Source: JAAURS01 sp044923475
GTDB taxonomy: Bacteria; Cyanobacteriota; Cyanobacteriia; Thermosynechococcales; Thermosynechococcaceae
Direction: 5' to 3'
DNA length: 64,000 nt
NCBI RefSeq assembly: GCF_044923475.1
Contig: NZ_CP137338.1
Location: 1,116,001-1,180,000, forward strand
This document shows, one piece after another, positions 6,940 to 15,253 of this stretch; within the stretch, counting starts at the first letter, position 1, and each line of letters starts with the position of its first letter. A model generated the notes under the pieces. The model did no database searches. It saw nothing but the letters and a program-made list of their open reading frames with translations, and was not told where the DNA came from. A program made the position numbers and the translations under genes.

Positions 6940-8727
6940 TTAGGCCGTCAGGGATTGAAACCATTCCAGAATAGAACCCAATCCGAGCTTGGGAAACTTC
7001 CACCCGAAAATTTGAAAGCCCTCTTCCCCTTCCGTCTTAGCCTGCTGGATTGAAGGCGAAGGTGATAAGGCCGTATCTTTCCAGAACGCCATCGTCGATG
7101 AAAGCGGCTGAAGGGAGGTATTGGGATAGTAAAAACTCAAAATTTTAGCGGCCGACCATCCCTGTTTGCTTAACGCATAGGATCCTGCTTGACTGAGACC
7201 TACGGCGTGCCCCAGACCGCCCCCCACGAAGGTGAAACCTCCTAGCACCTTAGGGTTTTTTGCATCGGCAACGGGTTCTACGTAAAACAGAAGGCTGTTA
7301 GGGGCTTCGAAGGCCCTCAGAATTTCATCCTTGGCCAGATCGATCGCGCCTAGGTCGGTTGTGACGCGCAGGCGCTGAACCCGACCGGAGCGGGAGCGTT
7401 CGACGACCTGAAGGTTCTGAATGGTACTGAATGCCGTCAGGGGATGTTGCTGTTTTTTAAGAAACTCCCGCAGGTTTTGATTGACTTGTTTGAGGGGAGC
7501 CGCGACTTTCCAGCGCAGGTAGTCCCATCCGTCTTCGTTGAAGCCTTTCTGAAGTCCGATGAAGGCGCGAAACGTTTTTTCTTCCGATAGATTGCGGGTA
7601 TTGAGATCCCAAATGCGGTTGGGGTAGGCATCGATTTTGGCCTTGAGATAGGGTCTTGGCGTGCCTTCCCACACGTCTTCAAAGGCTGCAGTGACGCCCC
7701 CTGTGGTCGAAGAATAAAGCGCGTCGATCAGCTCGTTTCCGTAGGTCAAGACTTGACCGGTCGTCGTGGCAATGGCTCGATCCGAAACTGGGGTAGCACC
7801 GCTCAGCCCTTCGTAGACCTGGCATTGGGTTGTGGCACAAAGCTCGTATCCATCTACCTTAAAGCGGCGCAGGTTCCGCAGCGCGTAGGTTCTTGCCAAA
7901 ATGGTTTGAGCTTGAACGGCGGTTTCGGGTGCTTGAGAGCCAATTTCGTGAGGAACGACGCCGCGAAGATAGGTTTCGACGGGCACTTGATTGACCAGGG
8001 TGTAAGACCCGTAGGCATTGGGCTGAAAGCGCAGGCGACCCCCAAAACTCTGGTTCCCAACCTGGATGACGTTTTGGGCTGCTGTAATTTCCAGCTCGCG
8101 GCGATTGTAGCGATACCCGTTTATTTCCCAGCTGAGGGTGGGGCGCGCGGTTAAGGTTTTGCGATCGATATAGCTAGTGGTAAGGCCTTTGCTTTTGAGG
8201 TCTTCCTGTAAGAGCAGGCGGCTCACGGTGGAGTCGTAGCGATCGCGCTTAGCCCAAACCTGCCAGTTTTCTGGCTGGGCAATTTCGACCTCGTATCCTT
8301 TGGCCCGCCACTGTTTGGCACTGGTTTCGGCGCTCTCATAACTGCGGTGAGTGCTGATGACCAATCGCTCGTCTTCCCGTGGGGCGCTTAAGGGCTCTTG
8401 GGCAATGTCGACCTGAAGTTTCTCTACGACAGCGGTGACGGGTTTGCCGCTCGTCCAAAACTTTAAGGTGAGGCGATCGCCCGGTTGCGCCTGAAGCACG
8501 AGCCGATCCTTCGGCTGCTGACCGAAGCGCTGTTCGATCCCCACCTTAATCTCGGGGTTGAGCGGAGCCGCTAAACCGGGCATTGCGATGATGCCAGTAG
8601 AAACGAGCGCTCCAGCGGCGACGCATTCCATCGCGCGATTCTGGAACCTAAAAAAGTACCCTAGCGTCATACCTTGAGGAAATAACGTTTGCCGATCGAC
8701 GAACGCCATACGCGCGCTACTCCACAT
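6940..8727 (-). CDS. Exported SpoIID/LytB domain protein
   Basis: A 595-residue protein with an N-terminal export signal (MECVAAGALVSTGIIAMPGLAA), a middle region resembling a SPOR-type segment (YESAETSAKQWRAKGYEVEIA) and a SpoIID/LytB domain from roughly residue 230 (YLRGVVPHEIGSQAPETAVQ, AQTILARTYALRNLRRF, TTGGVTAAFEDVWEG, GGLGHAVGLSQAGSYALSKQ). In Bacillus SpoIID is a lytic transglycosylase of the engulfment machine; cyanobacterial homologues are presumed to act on septal or lateral peptidoglycan, which is inference. Starts at 8670 (MTLGYFF) or 8628 (MECVAAG) would trim the peptide to the signal sequence and are alternatives. It follows the nudix gene, 39 bases away, on the same strand. 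Confidence 0.8.
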   Translation of the reverse strand: MWSSARMAFVDRQTLFPQGMTLGYFFRFQNRAMECVAAGALVSTGIIAMPGLAAPLNPEIKVGIEQRFGQQPKDRLVLQAQPGDRLTLKFWTSGKPVTAVVEKLQVDIAQEPLSAPREDERLVISTHRSYESAETSAKQWRAKGYEVEIAQPENWQVWAKRDRYDSTVSRLLLQEDLKSKGLTTSYIDRKTLTARPTLSWEINGYRYNRRELEITAAQNVIQVGNQSFGGRLRFQPNAYGSYTLVNQVPVETYLRGVVPHEIGSQAPETAVQAQTILARTYALRNLRRFKVDGYELCATTQCQVYEGLSGATPVSDRAIATTTGQVLTYGNELIDALYSSTTGGVTAAFEDVWEGTPRPYLKAKIDAYPNRIWDLNTRNLSEEKTFRAFIGLQKGFNEDGWDYLRWKVAAPLKQVNQNLREFLKKQQHPLTAFSTIQNLQVVERSRSGRVQRLRVTTDLGAIDLAKDEILRAFEAPNSLLFYVEPVADAKNPKVLGGFTFVGGGLGHAVGLSQAGSYALSKQGWSAAKILSFYYPNTSLQPLSSTMAFWKDTALSPSPSIQQAKTEGEEGFQIFGWKFPKLGLGSILEWFQSLTA

Positions 8728-8766
8728 CTAAACCACAGGTCGCATTCAGATTTTACAATATGATTT

Positions 8767-9219
8767 TTATGGCTCGATTGCCACGGCGTTAGCTTGATGT
8801 TGCAAGAACTCCAGTAAAAGCCTTTGATGGGGAGCGCCAATGGGACAGGCGCGCTGAGCGATCGCCGAGTGCGCCCAGCCTGCCTGGATTTGCTCTGCCG
8901 TCAGCAATCCCAAATCCCAGCCCTCTCGCAAATCCAATGCCTCGATCGGGACGGCCAATTCCCCGTAAAAGACGTGTCGCACAACCGAGACCTCGCGATC
9001 TTCGCAAAATAAAGTTAAGGCTGGAGGAGTGTAGCAAATTTCTTCGGCCAGCTCTCGCCAGATTGCCTCCTGTGGGGTTTCGCCTGCGTCTAGATGACCG
9101 CCAAACATGCCCCAGTGGCCGGGATGCACGATATGAGGGACCGGATCGCGGAGCTGCATGAGGAACCGGTCGCATTGGGTGAGGATGGCGATCGCGACGT
9201 GCTTTACCGATTCGGCCAT
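8767..9219 (-). CDS. Nudix hydrolase
   Basis: A 150-residue protein with a nearly canonical Nudix box, GHLDAGETPQEAIWRELAEE, including the metal-binding REx-x-EE core. The glycine that normally closes the box is replaced (EEICY). Nudix enzymes hydrolyse a nucleoside diphosphate linked to another group; the substrate cannot be told from sequence. The region before the box (LMQLRDPVPHIVHPGHWGMFGG) is the usual strand and loop. It sits between lptC and the SpoIID-like gene on the same strand with short gaps (14 and 39 bases) and may be cotranscribed with them. Confidence 0.85.
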   Translation of the reverse strand: MAESVKHVAIAILTQCDRFLMQLRDPVPHIVHPGHWGMFGGHLDAGETPQEAIWRELAEEICYTPPALTLFCEDREVSVVRHVFYGELAVPIEALDLREGWDLGLLTAEQIQAGWAHSAIAQRACPIGAPHQRLLLEFLQHQANAVAIEP

Positions 9220-9233
9220 GGAAGGTCTGTTCC

Positions 9234-10403
9234 TTAGGGAATAATTTCCGTCACCACATCCCCACCGCTAATCCGAAGGGTTTGTTCTTCAATTCTGCCA
9301 ACGGCCCTGGGCCCGCGCAGCGAAAATGCTGGGGATTCCTGCACGTAATTCACGCTTCCCACCGCCTCAATGCGCTCCGTTTCGGTATTCCAAAGCAACC
9401 GATCGCTCGTCAGGCGGGCGCGATCTTTGAGACCTGTAACCTCCACTTTGCCTTGGAGATCGATCGAACTGCGCGCCTGGTCCATAGACCCGCTGTTGGC
9501 AATAACCGTAATCTGACGGCGCGGATCCTGCAATTGCAGTAGCTCGCGGGTCGAAATTCGTTCCGCTGACGTGTCCCATGTCAGCGCGCGGCTGGTCAGC
9601 GTCAAATCGCCTATCGTCAGCCGCACGGGACTGTCGAGGACCACCACCCCGCGCTTGAGATCTGCCCGCGCTGTTCCCGCCAGAGCGACCGCTTTTTCGC
9701 GGGTAGAGTTGAGCTGCTCGATCTGAACCGTCGGCTGCTGCTCGCGCCCTGAAACGTTACCCGCCTGAAACTGCTGCCCCTCGACATTCCAGACGGCCCG
9801 ATCCGCCTTCAGCCGCACGCGTCGAGCATCCTCGCGATCGTCGGGCGTGCGGGTTTCAAGCACCACATTGCCATCGGCCTGGATCGTGGTCCCCCGCTTT
9901 GACGCCCTTAATTCATTGGCCCAAAGCCGAAGTTGGGGATGTACGACCCTCAGTCCGCCGCGGACGATCAGCAAACCCGCCTGAGGATTCCACTGCGCTT
10001 CATTTCCGCGAAACACCACCCCATGCCGACGGTCTGTAACCTGAATGTTGCCTTGAAGGCTGACCTGTCGGTTGGTCTGACGAACCGTACCGCGCCCCGC
10101 TGCAATGTCGAAAACAGGTTGCCCCGCCTCGTAAAGCTGGCCCTTGATCGACTGGGCTGCAGCCACCTGCTGTCCTTCCCCAGAGGTCACGCCCTTCGCC
10201 TGAAACTTCCACAGCAGTTTTCCCTTCGCATCTGTTTGGGTCAGTGCCACATCGGAAAAAGACACTCCCCCCTCGACCGGTTTTATCGCGGCCCTAGGAG
10301 ACTGAGGTGCTTGCCAAGAACAGGCACCCAACTGAAGGCAGAGAAGACCGAGAATGCCTTGAGAACGAAATTGTACCCAACCGCCGCGCTGCCCGTTAAT
10401 CAT
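9234..10403 (-). CDS. lptC: LptC-type LPS export protein with extended OstA/LptA-like region
   Basis: A 389-residue envelope lipoprotein. The N-terminus is basic, then hydrophobic, and ends in a lipobox (LLCLQLGACSW). After that comes an LptC-like beta-jellyroll (VEGGVSFSDVALTQTDAKG, then LLWKFQAKGVTSGEG), followed by repeated OstA/LptA-like strands (LTSRALTWDTSAERISTREL, ARLTSDRLLWNTETERIEAV). Proteobacterial LptC is about 190 residues; the longer fused form is typical of cyanobacteria and may build part of the periplasmic LPS bridge by itself. The start ATG at 10403 overlaps the stop of the upstream NYN gene, indicating translational coupling. Confidence 0.82.
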   Translation of the reverse strand: MINGQRGGWVQFRSQGILGLLCLQLGACSWQAPQSPRAAIKPVEGGVSFSDVALTQTDAKGKLLWKFQAKGVTSGEGQQVAAAQSIKGQLYEAGQPVFDIAAGRGTVRQTNRQVSLQGNIQVTDRRHGVVFRGNEAQWNPQAGLLIVRGGLRVVHPQLRLWANELRASKRGTTIQADGNVVLETRTPDDREDARRVRLKADRAVWNVEGQQFQAGNVSGREQQPTVQIEQLNSTREKAVALAGTARADLKRGVVVLDSPVRLTIGDLTLTSRALTWDTSAERISTRELLQLQDPRRQITVIANSGSMDQARSSIDLQGKVEVTGLKDRARLTSDRLLWNTETERIEAVGSVNYVQESPAFSLRGPRAVGRIEEQTLRISGGDVVTEIIP

Positions 10404-11028
10404 TAAATACAGGTAATTCTGGCCGATCGTGATTTTCCGCGCCCGCGCTTACCCCCGTCAAAGGTCGATAGGTATAGGCCGATCGCGGTGCTTTTTGAAT
10501 ATCTTCTTTGATGGTATCCAAGTCAATATAGCGATCCGCTACATTAATCAGACTGTCGCTGGTCATCGAGCGCAAGCTCACCACCTCAACCCGAATCCCG
10601 CGATAGCTCACGGCATCTACGGCATAGGCTAAATCTCCATCGCCGCTGACCAAAATCGCTGTATCGTAGCAGCCCACCAGCGCCATCATGTCCACCGCAA
10701 TCTCAACATCTAGATTGGCTTTCTTCGAACCATCTGGAAGCTGAACCAGTTCCTTCGTAATCACTCTGTAGCCATTGCGGCGCATCCATAGCAAAAAACC
10801 CTGCTGTTTCTCATTGGTCGGATCGACGCCGGTGTAGAAAAAAGATCTCAGGAGCCGCGATCCGCCCGTCAGCCGACACAGAAGCTTGGTGTAGTCAATT
10901 TCCACGCCCAACTGAAGCGCAGCGTAAAATAAATTTGAGCCGTCAATAAAAATAGCGATGCGTCCGCGATTCTCTAAAACCTGCTCCGGCGTAAAAATGC
11001 CATCTTGCCCCGATATATTTTGAACCAT
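10396..11028 (-). CDS. NYN-domain (LabA/DUF88-like) protein
   Basis: A 210-residue protein made of one NYN/PIN-like nuclease domain. Acidic residues of the fold are visible: IFIDGSNLFYA near the start, DVEIAVDMMALV in the middle and LVSGDGDLAYAVDAV later. It closely resembles the LabA group of cyanobacteria; Synechococcus LabA feeds back on KaiC-dependent gene expression, but LabA-like paralogues are common and clock involvement here is only inference. NYN domains are predicted RNases. The stop codon is inside the first codons of lptC (eight-base overlap), so the two proteins are made from one message. Confidence 0.82.
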   Translation of the reverse strand: MVQNISGQDGIFTPEQVLENRGRIAIFIDGSNLFYAALQLGVEIDYTKLLCRLTGGSRLLRSFFYTGVDPTNEKQQGFLLWMRRNGYRVITKELVQLPDGSKKANLDVEIAVDMMALVGCYDTAILVSGDGDLAYAVDAVSYRGIRVEVVSLRSMTSDSLINVADRYIDLDTIKEDIQKAPRSAYTYRPLTGVSAGAENHDRPELPVFND

Positions 11029-11316
11029 TTAAATTAAACCTTGTTTGAAAAATTCAGTCGATATTAAATGTGCGAGTCATTTTAAAGGATTGAGAAAGCA
11101 AATCTTCGAGTGTAAAAATGACTTAAGTCGAAATATAAATTCAGGTTAGTCCTCCCGGAAGGGAAACGAGCAGAGGCTAAACCTTAGAAAAAGTACCTTA
11201 AGCTTAAGTAAGTAAATATACTCTATTTGTCTCAGGTTTACGGCTATAAGTCAATGAAAAGACAATAATTCACAAATGTGCATTATAAATTCGTAGATTG
11301 AGCTTGTTTGAGGAAT

Positions 11317-12930
11317 TTATGGCTCTGAGTCCGGATCTGGGGCGATTAGCTTTTGAAAAATAGGTTCGGGTTGGCCGAAGGTTTGGCCCGGCGGAAGAAC
11401 GCCCCAGCGATCGTGCCCTCGAACTGAAAAAAATGTCTGAGGGGTTTCTAACGCGTCTAGGTCGTCGAAGTTAACGCAGTAACCGAGCTGCTGGTAAATC
11501 TTAGTGCTCAACCTCGGTACGATCGGTGCCAATAAGTAGGCTGATAGGCGCACGCTTTCCAAGACAGCGTAAAGAATTTGATGTACCGTCTCAAAGTCTC
11601 CTGTCTTGTGCCGACTCCAGGGAGCTTGTTCGTCGATAAACTTGTTGCCCGCTCTCACTAAGGCCAAGGCAGCCTCGCAGGCAACACCGAAATTTAGGGC
11701 ATCGTAGGCTTCCAATGCCCGTTCTCCAGCAGTCTGAGCGAGTTGAACGATCGACCAATCTTGGGGGAGTGCCTGAGGGTCGAGGTGGGGGACTTTCCCC
11801 TCGCAATATTTCACCGCCATCTTTAAGGTTCGGTTCAGCAAATTTCCGAGATCGTTGGCTAAATCTGCATTGAGAATATCGATGAATCGAGTTTCGTTAA
11901 AGTCTCCATCTCGTCCAAAGGTAATCTCCTTAAGGAAGTAATAGCGAACGGCATCGGCTCCGTAGCGATCGAGGAGGTCGAACGGATCTAGGGTATTGCC
12001 CAAGCTTTTCCCCATTTTTTGCCCATCTTTGGTCAGGAAGCCGTGGCCGTAAATGGCGTTTGGCAGGGGCAGCTCCGCAGACATCAACATTGCAGGCCAG
12101 TAAATGCCGTGGAATCGGAGGATATCCTTGCCAATGAGATGAAGATCGATCGGCCACCAGTTTTCGAGCGCGTTTTCGAGGGTCGGTTCGGCTTCGGGTT
12201 CTAATAGAGCTGTAACGTAGCCCAACAATGCGTCAAACCAAACGTAAAGCGTATGTTTCGGATCTTCGGGCACCGGGATGCCCCAGTTTAGATTCACGCG
12301 AGAAATGGAAAAGTCTTGAAGCCCCCGATCGACGAAGCTTAGAATTTCGTTGCGGCGAATATCGGGCTGGAGGAAATGGGGGTTAGCGGCGTAATGGTCT
12401 TGTAAAGCCTGCTGATATCGAGACAGCCGAAAAAAGTAGTTTTGTTCGTCTCGCCACTCTACGGCCCGGTGGGTATGGATGGGACAGCGTTGTTCGGGCA
12501 GTAAGTCTCGCTCTTCTTTAAATTCTTCGCAGTCAACGCAGTACCATCCTTGCTGCTGGCCCAAATATATGTCCCCTTTAGTCCACACCCGCTGGAAAAA
12601 TTCCTTGACGATCGCCGCATGTCGTTTGCTCGTCGTGCGGCTGAAGCGATCGTATTGAATGTTGAGGCGTTTCCACAGATCTTGAAAACCTGCTGCAATT
12701 TCGTCGCAATGGGCTTGCGGCTCGCGATGGAGTTGCTCTGCCGCGCGCTGGATTTTCTGGCCGTGCTCGTCCGTTCCGGTAATGAAAAGTACGTCGCAGC
12801 CGCGCAGGCGATAAAAGCGGGCCAGAGCATCTGCCGCCATGGTGGTATAGGCGCTGCCGATGTGAGGCAGCCCATTGACGTAATAAAGCGGTGTTGTAAT
12901 TGAAAACTTTGCTCGGTCCGGAATTGGCAT
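11317..12930 (-). CDS. metG: Methionyl-tRNA synthetase
   Basis: Class I aminoacyl-tRNA synthetase charging tRNA-Met. The HIGH motif appears as PHIGSAYTT near the start and the KMSKS motif as KMGKSLGN. A zinc-knuckle-like insert (WYCVDCEEF ... QRCPIH) lies between the halves of the Rossmann fold, and the helical anticodon-binding domain follows (NDLGNLLNRTLKMAVKYCEG). No C-terminal tRNA-binding OB domain is present, as is usual in cyanobacteria. ATG 12930 (MPIPDRAKFSITTPLYYVNG) was chosen, giving 537 residues; ATG 12972 would add 14 residues without family similarity. Confidence 0.94.
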   Translation of the reverse strand: MPIPDRAKFSITTPLYYVNGLPHIGSAYTTMAADALARFYRLRGCDVLFITGTDEHGQKIQRAAEQLHREPQAHCDEIAAGFQDLWKRLNIQYDRFSRTTSKRHAAIVKEFFQRVWTKGDIYLGQQQGWYCVDCEEFKEERDLLPEQRCPIHTHRAVEWRDEQNYFFRLSRYQQALQDHYAANPHFLQPDIRRNEILSFVDRGLQDFSISRVNLNWGIPVPEDPKHTLYVWFDALLGYVTALLEPEAEPTLENALENWWPIDLHLIGKDILRFHGIYWPAMLMSAELPLPNAIYGHGFLTKDGQKMGKSLGNTLDPFDLLDRYGADAVRYYFLKEITFGRDGDFNETRFIDILNADLANDLGNLLNRTLKMAVKYCEGKVPHLDPQALPQDWSIVQLAQTAGERALEAYDALNFGVACEAALALVRAGNKFIDEQAPWSRHKTGDFETVHQILYAVLESVRLSAYLLAPIVPRLSTKIYQQLGYCVNFDDLDALETPQTFFSVRGHDRWGVLPPGQTFGQPEPIFQKLIAPDPDSEP

Positions 12931-13031
12931 ACGTTTAGAAGGAATGAAGCGTTGGACTTTCCATCCTTCCAATGATACAAGGCAGCGCTATTTTATGCGG
13001 GGTGGGGTTCGAGCGAGTCGCGGTGACGGGG

Positions 13032-13056
13032 GGTAGGGGCGATCGCCCGTCCTACC
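13032..13056. repeat. HIP1-centred palindrome at the 3' end of the RsbW-like gene
   Basis: GGTAGG and CCTACC flank a perfect GGGCGATCGCCC core at 13037-13048. The element overlaps the stop codon of the RsbW-like gene at 13052-13054 and could form a hairpin that ends its transcript. No T-tract follows on either strand. It may simply be an expanded HIP1-type octamer. Confidence 0.45.
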
Positions 13057-13483
13057 TGAGATATTTAGACAAACTCAATTCCGTGCCGGTCTTGTCCCAA
13101 CGCACTTGGTCGAAAATCTCAAACAGTATGAAAAGGCCGCGCCCGCACTCGCACCCATGCTCGGGCAAATGGTCGTGGGGGGGCTGGTAGCAAGGTGAAG
13201 GTGGCGGCACGAATCCGAGCCCTTGATCGGTAATCACCCACTCGTGCCTGTCCTGAAAGCGGGCATAGCGCACGGAAACCGACTTGCCGGGGTTGAGTAG
13301 ATTGCCGTGCTTTGCAGCATTGACCAGCGCTTCTTGAAGGCCGAGGCGCAATTCGGCGTGGAGGACATCTGGAACCTCTTGCAGCAGAAGATCCAAAATC
13401 GGGCATAGGTAAAGCGTAGATGGAAAACTTAGGTTAAGCCACCGTGGTTTAATTGGGCGCAGCAGAAAAGCAACCAATTGCAA
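13052..13483 (-). CDS. RsbW-like ATP-binding anti-sigma/regulatory kinase domain
   Basis: A 143-residue stand-alone HATPase_c_2 domain of the kind found in RsbW/SpoIIAB and in many cyanobacterial regulators of partner-switching. The N box is EALVNAAKHGN, the G1 box is ITDQGLGFVPP and the G2-like glycines are in CGRGLFILFEIFD. Such proteins phosphorylate anti-sigma-factor antagonists or bind sigma factors; the target here is unknown. The first 15 residues are hydrophobic and of uncertain start. The gene is last in a minus-strand run with the 55-aa membrane protein and the MCE protein. Confidence 0.8.
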   Translation of the reverse strand: MQLVAFLLRPIKPRWLNLSFPSTLYLCPILDLLLQEVPDVLHAELRLGLQEALVNAAKHGNLLNPGKSVSVRYARFQDRHEWVITDQGLGFVPPPSPCYQPPHDHLPEHGCECGRGLFILFEIFDQVRWDKTGTELSLSKYLR

Positions 13484-13533
13484 TACCCAGAAGCATCAAC
13501 AACTCAACAGGGCAAAAGTACCCCATACCTTAA

Positions 13534-13701
13534 CTATAACCAAGGGCAATGACCTCTGGCAAGAGATAGATATAATGCTCCGACTGGAGCGGGAATCATC
13601 TCGCCGCGCAGGTCTAGGAGCTGTACCAGCACCAGATACAAAACGCCTAGCAAGAGCGAAAAAATACCCGTAATGATGGCAATAACTTTAGATCGATCCA
13701 T
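13534..13701 (-). CDS. Small single-pass membrane protein, 55 aa
   Basis: A short gene starting at ATG 13701 (MDRSKVIAIITGIFSLLLGV) with one strongly hydrophobic segment (about residues 6-29: VIAIITGIFSLLLGVLYLVL), followed by LLDLRGEMIPAP and a short variable tail. The pattern of basic N-terminus, one membrane helix and a conserved RGEM-x-PAP motif recalls a conserved hypothetical family I associate with cyanobacteria; it has no functional name I know. It lies 57 bases after mlaD and 50 bases before the RsbW-like gene, same strand, so probably in the same transcript. Its size puts it below common gene-length cut-offs. Confidence 0.65.
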   Translation of the reverse strand: MDRSKVIAIITGIFSLLLGVLYLVLVQLLDLRGEMIPAPVGALYLSLARGHCPWL

Positions 13702-13758
13702 ATTGATGCCCGTTTTTTATCAAAATAAAGATGGAGGAAAAGGTCCTGATGTTTCCCC

Positions 13759-15057
13759 TTATTCTGCTGTCGCTCCTAGAAGGGCGTCAGCGGAGAACAG
13801 GTTAGAAGAAAATGTTTGCGAAGCGGTCAGCCGTCCGAAATACTGGGGTGCGGGATCTTGAGGTGTAAAACTTTGAGGTGTAAAACCTTGAAGCGCGGAC
13901 AGGCTAGAAACCGAAAACGTATTTTCCTCCTGGTGCAGCGTTGCGACTTGCCGATCGAGGCTTTGGGTCGAGGACAGCAGATTGCTGAGTCCGTTAATGA
14001 GCCTGATGATATTTTGTCGGAGTTTGGGATCTCCGGTGACTTGTTCTAAGTCCGTCGTAATTTTCTGAGTGTTTTGGAAGGTGACTCTGGCCGAGTCTAG
14101 GGTCTGAGCGAGGCCCAGCAGCGTTACGGGATTGTTGAGCGTCGTGCTGAGCGTTTTGAGGTTTGCTGAAGCTTTCGCTCCGTTTTCAGCCAAGGTTTCT
14201 AAATTGTCTAGCAGCTTGCCGTTTTCAACGCGGCTCAAGATGGGGCTCAACCCTTTAACCGCAACTTTCAGATCTTTGCTGGCATCTTGGAGGTTGCCGA
14301 GGGTGCCGATCAGGGTCGTGCGGTTATCGCGAACCAGGCCGGTTAAACTATCCGCCGCTTTCGTGACGGAACCGGCAGTGGGGCCAATTTTTTGGAGTTG
14401 CTGCCTCGCATCTCGACTCAAGCCCGTAAATCCAGTGGCCACCAGGGACACGTCCTTGAGGGTTTTGTTGGCGTTGCGAGAGAGTAGATTGACGCTGAGT
14501 GCCGTGGTGTTTAGAGTTTTGAGCGCGGTGTTGGCATTATCGATTACTTTACTGTCGCTCAATAGGTTGGTGAGCTTGGTCGTGGAACGAATCAGCTCGT
14601 CAAAATTGGCTCCGGTGGTGCTGCTAAGGCGATCGCCATCGCACAAGATCAAAGATTTTTCGCACTTGGGCTTGAAGGGCGACAGGTCGGGGTAAGTGGC
14701 CGTTTTGTCAAACTTCGCGTTTGGTTGAATGCTGAGTTCGACCTGCCCGATAAAGCCAGATTGCGTCACGCTGACGTCGCTATTGCGGGGAATGACGAAA
14801 GAAGCCGGGGCAATATCGATTCGAGCGGTCACGCCATAGACGCTAGGGGTTAACGACCGGACCCGACCGACCTTAACGCCGCGATACTTAACAGGGCTAC
14901 CCTTATCGAGCCCGATCGCGTCGGACATCTCCACCTCAAGGGAGTACTGTCCGCCAAGGTGAGCGCCCCGGAGCCAGGCGACGATCCCAATTGCGATCCC
15001 CAGTCCTAAGAGCAGTAAAAGCCCTACCGATCCTTCTCGAACGACACGCGACTGCAT
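13759..15057 (-). CDS. MlaD/MCE-family lipid transport protein
   Basis: A 432-residue protein anchored by one N-terminal helix (GLLLLLGLGIAIGIVAWL) with an MCE domain (about residues 38-115: SLEVEMSDAIGLDKGSPVKY, VKVGRVRSLTP, GFIGQVELSI). The remainder is a long helical region rich in Leu, Thr and Asn that probably forms the needle-like coiled coil seen in single-MCE proteins. In plants and cyanobacteria such proteins carry phosphatidic acid or other lipids between envelope membranes, together with MlaE/MlaF homologues that are not in this window. Near the C-terminus a 15-bp direct repeat encodes GFTPQ, SFTPQ. It is divergent from the gene at 15254. Confidence 0.86.
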   Translation of the reverse strand: MQSRVVREGSVGLLLLLGLGIAIGIVAWLRGAHLGGQYSLEVEMSDAIGLDKGSPVKYRGVKVGRVRSLTPSVYGVTARIDIAPASFVIPRNSDVSVTQSGFIGQVELSIQPNAKFDKTATYPDLSPFKPKCEKSLILCDGDRLSSTTGANFDELIRSTTKLTNLLSDSKVIDNANTALKTLNTTALSVNLLSRNANKTLKDVSLVATGFTGLSRDARQQLQKIGPTAGSVTKAADSLTGLVRDNRTTLIGTLGNLQDASKDLKVAVKGLSPILSRVENGKLLDNLETLAENGAKASANLKTLSTTLNNPVTLLGLAQTLDSARVTFQNTQKITTDLEQVTGDPKLRQNIIRLINGLSNLLSSTQSLDRQVATLHQEENTFSVSSLSALQGFTPQSFTPQDPAPQYFGRLTASQTFSSNLFSADALLGATAE

Positions 15058-15253
15058 GTTTCCTCCGTAGTTTGTAGTTTTGTTGCCGAGCGATTTATCG
15101 CTTCAATCGTGCAAAGCATTACAGCTTCTAAGGCCGAACCCCCTGATGCGCTTTGAGGGTGCCAAGTCCACCTCCATCATAAACGTTGGCTTTGATGATA
15201 AATTGAGGCTGTGAACTCCCCCCAATGGCTGTTATAGAGGAAAAGGAGCAGGT

